Positions 20,640 to 31,800 of a stretch of 32,699 bases of DNA are shown in pieces. Both the position numbers and the translations under genes were made by a program. The DNA comes from Gnetum montanum (taxonomy: Eukaryota > Streptophyta > Gnetopsida > Gnetales > Gnetaceae), in NCBI GenBank assembly GCA_015680685.1, contig MNCI01002812.1:406440-439138 (forward strand). The letters run 5' to 3'. How positions within the stretch are numbered: the stretch's first letter is position 1; every line of letters begins with the position of its first letter. Below the pieces are notes generated by a model that saw only the letters and a program-made list of their open reading frames with translations, was not told the DNA's origin and made no database searches.

Positions 20640-21260
20640 TGCTTGGTCTGGGCGATCTTAAAGCTTTTAGGCTAGATGTGATGCCACATAAAATTCCTTT
20701 AGTAAACAATTGTAAGATGATTAAACAAAAGCAAACAAAATTCAGTCCATTGTTTGAACTAGCCATGGAAGCTGAGATCAAAAAGTTATTGCAAGCCTAA
20801 ATCATATATCTAGTCCAATGTTCAACATGGCTTTCTAATCTTATTATAATAAAGAAGAAGAATGGAGACATTAGGCTTTGTGTGAATTTCAAAAATTTCA
20901 ATGAAGCCTCTAAAAAAAGATAAGTACCCACTTTCTAGAATTAATGAAATGTTGATCAAAGTATCAGGATGTCAGGTATACTCTTTCCTAGATTAATTTT
21001 TAGGTTACAATCAAATTATGGTGGCTAAAGATGATAGGTATAAAATAGCATTTATCACCAAGTGGGGAAATTTTCAGTTACCAAAGAATGCCATTTGGAT
21101 TGTGAAATGCTAGAGCTACTTTTGGAAGAGTAATGGATTTTGTCTTTAAAATGTATCTTTGTGGTTAAATCTGGAAGTTTGCTAGGCCATGTAATCTATC
21201 AAGAAGGAATTACTATAGATAACTCTCGAATGCAAGTAGTATAGAATATCGAGCATCCTA
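20640..21260 (+). pseudogene. Element B reverse transcriptase, multiply broken
   Basis: Segments across frames match Ty3 RT in order: MPHKIPLVNNCKMIKQKQTK, KKNGDIRLCVNFKNFN, then a block like the YSFLD-GYNQI motif near 20980-21015, then YKIAFITKWGNF, and LLGHVIYQEGITID near 21180-21225. The YxDD box is not visible: sequence between about 21130 and 21165 appears deleted. Not functional. Confidence 0.78.
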
Positions 21261-21302
21261 CAAGTAAAAAATCTCTTAGATCTTTCTTTGACAAGATAAA
21301 TT

Positions 21303-21830
21303 ATGAAATTTATCCCTAAATTCACTGAAATTACTAAACCTTCAATGTATATGCTAAAAAAGGATATCCCAATAACGAAAACACCAAAGTCTAAAAGAGC
21401 TTTAGCAGAAATTAAAAATGCTTTTCAAGAATCTCCCTACTTGGTAAAACCAAAATTGAGGGAAGATTTCTGGTTATATGCTTTTGCTTCAAATGATTTA
21501 GTTGATGGCATTTTAACTGAAAGAGACAAAGGTTAAGATTAACCAATTGGATTTTTTGGATATCAATTGAAAGGTTCAAAATTAAATTATCTAGACTTAG
21601 GCATTCGCAATCATTAAAGCACTTCAACACTTCAAATATTACTTGGAAAGCTCATTAGTTTATATTATGTTAATAGAACCTGTAGTTAAACAATTCTTGG
21701 CTCAAAATGAAATAGGGTTGAAAAGAGGAAAATGGCTCATAAAGCTTCAAGGTTTCAAGTTTTCATTGGAAATGTGCAAAACCATTTAAAAATGGAATTA
21801 GCCAAGTTAATGGCTAGAGAAAATGAAGTA
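21303..21830 (+). pseudogene. Element B RT-adjacent RNase H and connection
   Basis: The frame at 21303-21536 reads FTEITKPSMYMLKK, RALAEIKNAF and FWLYAFASNDLVDGILTERD, the Ty3 RT thumb-to-RNase H sequence. After a stop it continues with SKLNYLDLG, LQHFKYYLESS and a KRGKWLIKLQGFKFSLE-like block. This is the ordinary RNase H, so the element carries two such domains. Confidence 0.72.
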
Positions 21831-21899
21831 TGTGTGCTGAAGACTCATGAAGGAAACTAGTATGATGAAATTCTATAATTCCTTGACACAAAAAAGGTT

Positions 21900-23099
21900 T
21901 CAAATAATTTAACTACAAGTTAGAAAAGAGCTTTCTTCAAAAAGGCAAATAAATGTGTGATTAAAGATGGAATCTTATAGAGAAAAGAATTCAGAGGGGT
22001 TTTGTTGGAAAGTATTCATAATGATCAAGTTAGTCCTATTTTAGAACAATTCCATAATCATTTTAATTTATTTTGTGAGTCTCCTAAGTCAACCATCCAA
22101 CATATACTTCGCTATGGTTTTTATTAGCCTAGTATGTACTAGTATATTAGCTCAATGATTCAAAGATGTCACAAATGTTAAATTCATGGGCCAAAAATCA
22201 AAAAGGCCAGAGCTCCCTTAAAACTGGTAATTGCAGATAGGCCATTTTAGCACTAGAGCTTAGATTTTATTGGTACAATCGCTTCTTCAAGAGCTAGACA
22301 TAAGTTTATTCTCACAACTACTAATTACTTCACTCAAAAGTCTAAAGCGAAGGCTCTAAGGAAAAGTTTAGCATTAGACATAACTAAATTCTTAAAAGAA
22401 CAAATTCAAAGTTGTTTTGGTCTGCTTGAAGTGTTGGTATCAGATAATGGACCTGCTTTTCAATCTAGAGAATTTATAACATGGGCATTGGAGAAGTCCA
22501 TCTTTCTATTTTCTTCTTCAAATTATTATCCCCAAGGGAATGGCTTTGCTGAATCTAGAAACAAAAAGCTTATATCCTACATCAAAAAGTCAATGGAAGG
22601 AAATCTAGGAAATTGGATCGATTATTTGCAATCTACATTATGGACCGACCGTATTAGATTTAAAAAGGCTATTAGAATGTCAACTTCTAACTTGATCTAT
22701 GGTTTGCCCACAAGAGTTACAAATAACATTATAAGTTTGGCCTACGATTTTGTGCAAAAATATAGTGAGCAAATCGATAAACATAGAAGCTTCATGATCT
22801 TACTTATCAAAAGTGTAGTTGAAAGAGATAGAGCTAAGGATAATTTATTAAAGAATGCTTCTCAAGTTAAAAGATGGTTCAATAGAAAGGCCTTGAAAAG
22901 AACTTGTAAAATCGGTTATATTTTTTTATTATGGAATATGTAAAAGCCAAATAAATTTTTGACAACATGGATGGGCTCATTTCAGATCAAAAAAAAATTA
23001 TTAGAAGATACGTACAAGCTATCCACAATAAGTGGGTTCAAATTGTAGCTTCCGTATAATTTTTTACATATAAAACATTACTTTGGACAACAACCCATA
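21900..23099 (+). pseudogene. Element B integrase with C-terminal tail
   Basis: An N-terminal His/Cys zinc-binding region lies at about 22040-22190 (IQHILRYGF, MIQRCHKC). The catalytic core has LDFIGTI near 22260, VSDNGPAFQS near 22435 and YYPQGNGFAESRNK near 22530, giving the three acidic catalytic positions. The frame 22431-22943 is open for 170 residues; a shift then leads to DTYKLSTISGFKLQLP and KHYFGQQP, ending at a TAA (23097-23099). That tail corresponds to the family's last integrase segment. Stops in 21840-22270 make it inactive. Confidence 0.82.
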
Positions 23100-23101
23100 A
23101 C

Positions 23102-23135
<34 letters not shown>

Positions 23136-24368
23136 TAACATACACATGTATATAAACATATAATATAATAAAATACTAATAATGACAATAATAATATTAT
23201 GTATATATGGTAGTTAGAGATAAATATATATATATATAGTATTTAAAATATATATATTTGCTTAGTAATAATATATCGATAAATAATAGTTATATACATA
23301 CTTATATAAGAATAATGTTTCATCATAATATGTGTGTATATCATGTATATATATGATATAATAAAAAATATATATATGTAAGAGTGTTAGTTTAAATATT
23401 AAATTTATATTACCTCAAGTAATCATTATTTGTTATGTGTGTAAGTGGGAATGGTGGTTTAGATAACCACATAGTGGTAAATTAATTTAAACAACGAAAT
23501 AGTGGAATTTGAATTAGCCAACCGTATCGTGATGAAAATTAAATAAGTTTTGGTTAAGTGGGAAATTTGGTTGTTGGAATTTGTGGGAATTTCAAATTTG
23601 TTGTGCACTAAATAAAGAGTTGTGGTTACTTAAAAACACAACATCATCCAATTCAATACTTGAGCAAGAAAGGCAAGTAAGGTATTTAAGTTTAGTGAGC
23701 TTAAGAGAGATGGCAGCAAGAAGGCCTTTTATTCCATATGTAATGGGATATTGCTCAAAGCATGTCATGAGAGCTTATTGTAAGGCAACTGCCTGTGGAG
23801 AATCTAGCAAAAGTTCTTTATACTTTGGCTTTCGATGAGTTTAGTTTTCTCACTGGCAGACGTTTCATCCATTCGAATGTTTGTGGCAATTTTCTCCAAT
23901 GAACCATTGAAGCTAAACAATAAGAAGAGTCTAATCAAGATGATTCTTGGGAAAGGCTTTCATGTCACAAGATATAGAAACAACTGGGTATGAAAAACCC
24001 CAAAAATAAGTAGCCAAAGAGTAAGATGAGAAAGAAACAAAGACCATTGTTGAAAACAATGGTGAAACAGATCAAGTTGAAGCTTCAACTAGGTAAGAAA
24101 AAGGAAGAAGAGCTTTTATCACCACAAAAATAACATATGAGAGGGTTAACAACATGAGGATCCCTAAAAGGGTTACCTTCACTATTCTCTCACCACCTAA
24201 TAGAATTTTATTTGTACAATTTCTTAAGTTTTATTAAGAGTGAGGTGTTTATTCCATCAAGCCTTAAGTTTAATGGAAGCTTTCCTTAAAAATGATTTCT
24301 ATTTTTTTATGTAAAAAAAATGTTTCAAATAAAAGTTATGTTTCTTAACTAAAGTGCAAATAGGGGGG
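23100..24368 (+). other. Element B 3' region, including AT-rich microsatellite
   Basis: A TA dinucleotide run of about 14 units lies at 23105-23132, with further TATATA islands to about 23385. The rest is AT-rich, with a weak plus frame (23581-23838) that I cannot assign. It ends at a purine tract. Most likely the untranslated region between integrase and the 3' LTR. Confidence 0.5.
24358..24368 (+). other. Polypurine tract candidate of element B
   Basis: AAATAGGGGGG followed by TGAGAAATG is a typical tract-LTR junction. A TATA box (TATAAAAA at 24492-24499) lies 123 bp further on, consistent with a short U3. No second LTR copy was found for comparison. Confidence 0.4.
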
Positions 24369-24960
24369 TGAGAAATGTTGTCACATTAAACCATTTGAAG
24401 GAGTAACAATAGAATGTGCCTTTGATCTAAGAGGAAAAGTATGGAACATGATCATGTCTAGTGATGGGAAAGCTTTGGTAATGAGTCAATATATAAAAAG
24501 GGGGTTTTAATTATGTTGTATGGCATCGCCAATTATCAACCAATTTTAAAAATGTATTAGGATATGAAGAATCATTTTTATTGAATATTCATAACTCAAC
24601 TCATCTTCTAAAACATACTTGTATGCTTTGAACCCTACAAACTTTGATCCACAAACTCAAATCACCTAATTCTAGAGGAGGCATTATTATTGTTAATATT
24701 ACTATAGCCAATTACCTCTACCTCGTAGAAGAGTATTGTAGCAGCAAAGCAATATCTTTCTTTCATTTGGTAGTGGCATAAGAAAATTTCAAGAATGCTT
24801 TACTTTGGCTTTTCAATTTGAGGATTATCAATGCATTGTGAGCCTTTTTACTTTTCACGGTTGAAGCTAAGACAAGTCATCATTAGTAATAATGCAAATC
24901 TAATTTAAAAAGAAGAAACCGAAGTAAGGGACTAGAAAATCTTTGAACTTGTTTTTGGAT
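24369..24960 (+). mobile_element. Possible 3' LTR start of element B
   Basis: Begins TGAGAAATGTTG after the purine tract and holds a TATA box at 24492. The end cannot be placed; the coordinate given is only where sequence character begins to change. Assigned by position, not by a matching LTR. Confidence 0.3.
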
Positions 24961-25860
24961 TTAGATTAGGCAATAGATAAAGATGAAAACCACAAGTAGA
25001 ATTTCACAGCATGCATATAATGGTATATTGGGCAAAAGTCACTAGCTTGCTGTAGCTGGAGTACGTCCCAAAGTGGCCAGATAAACGCAAACCTAAACCT
25101 AGTTGAACATTAACAAAATCAGAAACAGAAGTGTATGGTTTGCCATGATGGCCTGTTTCATCGGAGTACGACCTAGATTCAACCACGGCAACAAGATTCA
25201 GAAGCAGAAGGCAGGCTTGGCAGCCATGGTGGCAGCTTAGGCCAAATGCTGCAGACATTGTGTATCTTTCTCCGTTTCATCCTTCGCAGACAGAATTGCG
25301 GTTTGCGACATCACCTCAACAACTCCCGCCTACAAGGGTAGCCGCGTCTAAATCGATGGAGTCCACAAGGCCACCACCGCGGCGTATGTGATGCAAGCGT
25401 ACGAGGATCTCTGGTAGTTCTTGAACTACTGCACAAACACTTGCATCGGTGACCTTCGTCTGCAAGCGTGCTTGAAACGAAGCCGACAGAACGTGCTATG
25501 CTCAACGAAAAGAAAAATCACCTTCTTTTCAAAACGCATCGCTGGATCGTCTGTCATAATGCCAGGTTTCATGGAGAATGACATCCACAGCATCAAAGAC
25601 AGAGAGACACAATGCAGCAGTCGACAAACCCTCTTCCTTGCAGAACGCAGCAATTTACAAACCCTTGTTTCTGCACTACGCGGCGAGCTGCAAACCCCTA
25701 TCCCGGCAATGGCACGCGGCGTTGATAGAGGGTGTGGAAGCACATCATGACTACTCACTAGTTTGGCCACATTTACTACTGCGGTTTTTTTACTTCCATC
25801 GTCACCCGCAAAAATTTTCCAACATATTATAATGTTGCATTCCATATATTTGCATTAAGG
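24961..25860. pseudogene. GC-richer island, possible unidentified gene relic
   Basis: Base composition departs from the AT-rich surroundings. On the plus strand around 25340-25450 a frame with two stops reads GVHKATTAAYVMQAYEDLW then FLNYCTNTCIGD, which looks protein-like. On the minus strand at 25004-25258 a leucine-rich ACLLLLNLVAVVES segment resembles a signal peptide. I recognise neither. The two readings are on opposite strands and cannot both be one gene; either could be chance. Confidence 0.3.
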
Positions 25861-26196
25861 TTTTGGTAAGAAGTTTTAAAATGATCAAAGAAATAATCAT
25901 AAAATAAAACCATGATATGGAAAGAAGGAAAATAAAATTCAATAATTAAATATGAAGAGTTATAGATTGGCTATCTTGCAATTGTATTAGGGGGACTTAG
26001 AATTGAAGAAGGCACCTTGAATTAGAGCTATCTCTACTTTAAAAGTATGAAATCATATTATAAAGGTTGATGTGCTAAAAAATGGAGAGATCATATTAAG
26101 GATAAAGCCTCAAAATGAAAAATAAAAATAAAATATAAGATTTCTAATGGAAGTTATACCTTCATAGGGTGGTTATGAATTAATCTCCTAAATATT

Positions 26197-26694
26197 TGTA
26201 ACACCCTTAACTTCTCATGATTGTTGTAACTACCCTAAGGTCACTATAAAAAGGCCCTCAAAGGTAGAATTTTAGAGGGGAGAAATTTGGAAGAAGAAAC
26301 TTTGAAGAATTGTTGGAGATTTCCTGCAAAGCATGGCTTACTAAAGGCATCAATTTAACTAATTTGTTTTAATCTTGTGAGTTCATTTCTTCCTATTTTG
26401 TTTTAATTACTTAGCTAATGGTTTAGATAGTATCGTGCTTTTTGCATAATGGTTTAGAAATTTTTTAGGTTGCCTTTATGGCTCTCCTTTTGCATAGTAT
26501 TATACCTCTAATAAGGTTTGCCAAATAAGAGCTTATGTTGTGTTAGAAAAGCATCTTGAGCAATTTAATAGTAATGTCTTATAGAAATTGCCTCTTTGAG
26601 TTTAGGGAATCTAAAACATCTTTGATACTTTGAGATGAATGAAATAGCTTATTTATTTATAAAGTTCATAAACTTAATGATGAAACACGTTTAT
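26197..26694 (+). mobile_element. LTR-like fragment interrupted by element C
   Basis: Starts TGTAACACCC, a frequent plant LTR start, with TATA box TATAAAAA at 26245-26252 in a GGTCACTATAAAAAGGCC context. It runs up to the LTR of element C. No partner copy or CA end was found. It could be a solo LTR or the far part of element B's LTR. Confidence 0.35.
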
Positions 26695-27496
26695 TGTTGG
26701 CTCCAACGTCATGTACACAACATCGAGGCCTTGGTTTGATGTCGCATGTCTAACGTTGGAGTGTATACCCCAAGTCTATAAATACCGCGCCTGGGCTCTA
26801 GTTTTTGATAGTCAGTTTCTTAGTCAGAGTAGCGAAGCTCTTGCAGTTTATTTTTCTCAGAGTTAGAATATTTTCTGAGTGCCCGCAGAAGGAGTCTAAA
26901 GTGTGTACGGTTCTTTGTTCAAGCACTGATGTACCTAAGCACAACAATTTGATAGGAATAAAATGAACTCTTTTGACAATCCTTGTAGCATTGAGAATAG
27001 CTTAATATTTTCTTTAATGCATTTTACTTTCTTGTTCTTTACTTTAATGCTTTTGATCAAGCAATTTATTTCTAGCAATTAATGAACACGAGCACGACCA
27101 CTTCGAGCATTCATGTAGTGCTTGGTAACCCAACAACGCTTAACATTTGGTAGCCTAGCAATGCTATATGTGTTCAAGAAAGTGGGGCGGTTACTTGTGT
27201 TAGGCTAGCTAGGCAATAAACAATAGTTTTCAATCTACTCTACCCTTATTCTTGTTGTAGGTGATTACATCCATAAAATAGAAAATGACAAAAATTCATA
27301 TACCTCAATTACACTTAAACCATACCCTTGAGCCTCACAAGTGTAGTTGGGAAGACAATGAACACTCTAAATGTCATTTCACTTCCTAGAGAAACTAGTG
27401 TATGAGATGACTATAGGTCCATGAAATTCGACCAAATCACGCATAACATCTTAGTGATTCGTATGGTTGGGCGTAGGGGTACCTCGCCACCCATCA
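26695..27496 (+). mobile_element. Element C 5' LTR (802 bp)
   Basis: Starts TGTTGGCTCC and ends CCATCA directly before a primer site, which marks it as the 5' LTR. TATA box TATAAATA at 26777-26784. It shares with the LTR of element A the blocks GTGCCCGCAG, AGGAGTCT, CCTTGTAGCAT, CTTGGTAACCC and GTAGGGGTACC, and nearly its length (766 bp), so A and C are one family. U3 carries inverted arms CTCCAACG (26701-26708) and CGTTGGAG (26754-26761). Confidence 0.85.
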
Positions 27497-27497
27497 T

Positions 27498-27515
27498 TGC
27501 CACCATTGTCGAGGA
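27498..27515 (+). other. Primer-binding site of element C (decayed tRNA-Asp type)
   Basis: TGCCACCATTGTCGAGGA matches the Athila/Tat consensus TGGCGCCGTTGCCGGGGA at 13 of 18 positions, and lies one base after the LTR end. Several mismatches are G-to-A or C-to-T, as expected from methylation decay. Confidence 0.65.
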
Positions 27516-27656
27516 TCTTTTTGTTGTTTTGTGCACTATCTAGGACCCAATGAAAAGTATTTAAATCATTGGAATGAACTTGAAAGTCATATCTTATTTC
27601 ACAATTACTACAACAAATTCTCAAAGCACACTGTGATTTTTATTCGCTAACTAAAA

Positions 27657-29300
27657 ATGTCTTCTTCTCACAGGAGCGCTTCTCCACCCAAGGATGATAA
27701 TGTTCGTTCGACAAAGCCTCAATAATACTGAATCATATATACTCACCCCAATAAGTATGTGCCAAACTTCATCTTCATCCTACACCAGGATGAACAACTA
27801 TGGTGGTGTGACATGGAGAGCAACATTGTGTTGCTGCCCAATTGTGCTGCTTCTATAATGCTCTATCAAATGCTTGCACGATGTGGTCTTCAAGATCGCC
27901 ATAGGGAGTATAATGTGGAAGTTGTTGATGCCAAGGATTATTGTCCCACCAAAGCACAACGCCTATGGGATCAACGGCTAGAACAATGCTATGAGTTTTT
28001 GAAGGGAAAAGGGCTTAATGATCCTCTATTCCTATTGTACCAACAAGCTGGTGGAGAACCCTTCTCTAGGGATTTTCCATACAATGATGCTCCTCTCTTT
28101 GACTTTGGTGATGGAGGTCAAAACCAAAATCTACACTCCACAGTTTACAATCTTGATTTTGGTAACAAGGGATCCAATGATAAAGAAGGATCTGGAGGGG
28201 CAAGCGAAGATAAGGATGCAGACAATAAGCAAGATTATGATTGTGGTCGTGATGGTTGAAGAGGTAGTAGTAGGCACTGTGATGGTGTTGGTTCTCCTTC
28301 CTTTTCCCCTTTGTCATCTTCTTCTTCTTCTGGCTCCAATTGTAACTGCAAAAGGTGAGATCGTGATAGACATGATCAAAATAATTGTAATGACCAGTGG
28401 GAACACAATAATCAAGGGGACCATAAAGACATGCAAGATCAAGGATGCAAAAGTTCAAGAGAGGCACATCGCCATGCATGAAGGGGCAGTAGAGGGCATC
28501 ATAAGCACCATGATCAAGGCCTTGATAAGCCTCTATTTGCTACCCAAAGTATGCTTAACATCGCAGAGGCAATCAGAATCCCAACAAGGCATGTGAACAA
28601 CAGTTGGATCAAATGGTTAAACATGAACAATATTCCTCTGTTTAAAGGAGGATATAACTCTAATTTGCAGAATCATCTTCAATCTTTCTAAGATGCATGT
28701 GCCTTACAAGACATAAAGAATGAGTGGCTGAAACTAAAGTTATTCCCCAAGACACTCATTAAAAAAGTAGAGAACTGGTATTAGTCTTTAAAGCTGGAAT
28801 CTATCAGACAATGGAGTACCATGCTTGAGTTGTTCAATGATAAGCATCAAACGTACTCCAAGGTGTCCAACTTAAGGAAGCAAATTCAAGGGTGAAAACA
28901 AGGAATACACGAACCCTTGGATGCTACCATTAGTCAATACTATGCCTTGATGCACAAATGCCCTGGCCATGGTTATTCTCAATGGGCTCAACTTCACCAC
29001 ATTGTAGACAGGCTTTGTAATGAAACGAGCAAAGCCCTAGGTATCTATGCCTAGGGGCGATTGTCAGAACTAACTACCATCTCGTAAAAAGGTTAATTGA
29101 ACAAGTCGCCAAAGAGGAGGGCATACTAAGAAAAAGAGAAACTGCAGAGGAGTACAACTATGATCCTTCCATCTGCAAGAGAAAGGTTTGATTCTACAAT
29201 AGTGAGGACAAATCCATATTTGATGAGGGAATGCATAAGAAACCCTTTCCACTTCAACAATTTCAATCTAAACTTACAACCAAGGTTGATTAGTCAAGGA
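27657..29300 (+). pseudogene. Element C gag
   Basis: ATG at 27657 (MSSSHRSASPPKDDN) starts the frame, with TAA and TGA soon after. The N-terminal part is open at 27759-28259 (CAASIMLYQMLARCG; acidic Gly/Asn-rich tail). After a shift, the capsid core from about 28620 aligns with element A: MNNIPLFKGGYN, KLFPKTLIKKVENWY, ESIRQWSTMLELFNDKHQ, YALMHKCPGHGY. Single TAG/TAA/TGA codons interrupt it, mostly at Gln or Trp sites. The mean identity to A by eye is around three quarters. Confidence 0.82.
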
Positions 29301-30290
29301 ACTCCATGCATAGTAGATTTCAAGCTATCCTAAAAATCGCTAAAGAGTCTAGAGAACGAGGTAGCGGCCATGAGTGCAAGAGGCGCATGGAAACTGAACT
29401 TGCATATTACAAAGGTAAAGGAAAAATTGCTACAATAGAAGAGGTTGCAAACAGTGAATCAAATGATTATTGTGGATGTGGTATCTGCTAGTATGAACAT
29501 TCTAAAGGATGTTTCCCTGTTGTGTCACATATTCAGGAGTCTGAGGTGTATGCCTTACATCCACAAATTATACAAAGGCAAACATCCAGAAGGTTACCTT
29601 ATCCTTAAGGTAATCTCAAGCAGTTCTCCCAACAACAACCATATTGTCCAAGTGGAGCTCCATCACAATCGTACAAACAGTACTAATAATGGTAGCAACC
29701 ACAATCATGGGCGTTTGCACCGACAAGGCAACAATACCCTTATCGACAACCTAATCCATATGGTTACCATGTGTAGCAACCCATGTCTCCACGTGCCTCT
29801 TCCAGTCATGTTTCTAATATTCAGCCTTACTACCACCCTTCTGATTACTATCGAACTCCTTCTCCACATGAAATAAGGGATGCCACCTCCTATCCCTATC
29901 CTCCTCCTATCCTTGCACACACTCCTCATCCAGTTGCATAGCTATCATCTACTCCACCAATGTAGGGTGAACTGCTCGCTCAACCATAGCAATGTAACAC
30001 TACGAGGGTTGTGAATCTGCAACCAAATCATCAATTGGAGTGATTGAATGCTCGATCAAGGAAAAGACCTTTCTTTCAACTCCACAGTCCACCTAAGCCT
30101 TCACATATACTTGTGATTGACAATCCTACTCCTGCCTCTTCCTCCATATCAAATTCCTTTAGGCCTCCTTCAAACCAAACTTTGCCAAGGATNTACTTCT
30201 AGAATCAAAAAATTTCCTGGGAAGGTTTCTTGCATGGATCCAATCAAACATAGTGTGAGNGAAATTTTTTGATTCTAGAAGTCCTTTGAT
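29301..30290 (+). pseudogene. Element C gag C-terminal Pro/Gln/Tyr-rich part
   Basis: Continues as KRRMETELAYYKGKGK, then CGCGIC with HSKGCFP, parallel to the Cys-rich segment in element A, and a low-complexity Pro/Gln/Tyr/Ser tract up to about 29940. Two N bases (30193, 30260) flank a locally inverted stretch. Many stops. Its likely role is the nucleocapsid and linker. Confidence 0.65.
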
Positions 30291-30923
30291 TTATTTGTAG
30301 ATTGTTGGGAACGAACCATATAAGGCTCTTCTTGATTCAAGTTCTAGTGTAAATTTCATTTCTCATGAGATGTACACTACCTAAAACTTGCCTTTTCTCA
30401 AGAAGAGCAACATCAAATGGAATTGGTAGACCAATCCATCACTATCCCATTGGGATTAGGAGAAGACATTATGACCACTATCTGTGGGTGGTCTTATCCT
30501 ACTAACTTCCTGGTAATCAAAGTGGAGAACTGCAAAGGGGACTTTCCAATCATCATGAGAAGAGCATGGCTAAGCACCATCGATGCAAGAATGGGCATTA
30601 AAGATCTTTCCCTAGAGATATCTAAAGAAAATGTATTTAGAAAAATCAAGAAGAAGAGAGTTCCATGCATCGTGTATAGTGATAGCGGGTGCAATTGTGT
30701 GCAAGAAATTTGGGCCATCAAGCAAGCATCCATCTCTACATGCCAACAATGTGAGATAGAAGTAGAAATTCAAAGGTGTTTATACGCAACAGCCACAAAA
30801 CAAGAGGGCACCCAGTGGTTGACCGCTGATTCAGAAAGTAACACACTTTGCATGAAACCAACTGAGAGCCTAACATGTGAATATGTCACCAGCATGGATG
30901 AACTCAAGCAAGTTCACCACTAA
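30290..30923 (+). pseudogene. Element C aspartic protease
   Basis: LLDSSSSVNFIS near 30330 is the active-site region; the Asp remains but the usual Gly of the triplet is Ser. Then ELVDQSITIPLGLGEDIMTT, GDFPIIMRRAWLSTIDARMG and SLEISKENVFRKIKKKRVPC follow, closely parallel to element A (13900-14400). The open frame 30417-30923 is 168 residues. The linker toward RT follows. Confidence 0.8.
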
Positions 30924-31189
30924 CTCTCTAAAGATACAAATGATGATATTCACTGGGGAGAGTTGGAAATTCCTGAGAAATATAAGCAAGAGCTCCTTGA
31001 ATCGAAACTGTTACTGGCTAGAATGGAATACATGTTTTTGAAACATAAGAAGCTGGTTATAATTAATGCAAGAATAGAAAAAGATGTTGTTGAAGGTAGT
31101 TGAAAGATGGTTAGTAGCTTTTGCTTGGTCATATCCTGAACTCACAAGGATTTATGCTAGGATACGCCAACATTACATTTACACTGACC

Positions 31190-31800
31190 TGACCATGAAG
31201 CCAAAATGATAGCCACAGAGGTGGTTGAACCTCAAATTGAAGCAAATTTTCAAGGAGGAAATCAAGCAACTCCCCAAGGCAGGGTTCATCTATCCCATTG
31301 TAGATAGTGAGTGGGTTAGTCCACTCATTATTGTACCAAAGAAAGGTGGTATGTGCAGGTCTACATCAATTTTAGGCTATTGAACATGGCAACATTCAAG
31401 GATCATTTTCCGTTGCCATTTGTTGACCAGGTGCAAGACAAAATATCAGGGCATTGCTACTACAGCTTCCTAGATGGTTATAGTGGCTATAACCAAATCC
31501 AAATTGCACTGGAGGACCAAGCAAAGATAATGTTTACAAGTCCTTGGTATACTTTTGCATATTATAAGCTATCGTTTGGTCTATGCAATGCTCCTATCAC
31601 ATTTCAATGCCTAGTCTTGAGCATGTTTCAATAGCAGATCAGTAGTGATGTACAAGTCTTCATGGATGACTTCTCCACCTATGGAGCTACATTTGAGCAA
31701 GCCTTGGTCTGCCTTGAGCAAGTGTTGAAATGATGTGTTGAAACTAACTTGTGACTCAATTGGTAGAAAAGTCATCTCATGGTCTAGGAGGGCATTGCAC
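31190..31800 (+). pseudogene. Element C reverse transcriptase
   Basis: In order: PKAGFIYPIVDSEWVSPL, VYINFRLLNMATFKDHFPLP, YSFLDGYSGYNQIQI, FAYYKLSFGLCNAPITFQ, and the catalytic FMDDFSTYG at 31659-31685. This is the Athila-type Ty3 RT, which copies element RNA into DNA. A stop separates the FQ end of one frame from the FMDD segment, and a shift occurs near 31350. RT is complete in outline but inactive. Confidence 0.88.

Noticed and set aside
28018-28596. 192-residue plus-strand frame overlapping element C gag
   Set aside because: Methionine/isoleucine-rich alternate frame of the gag linker; the true frame aligns with element A.
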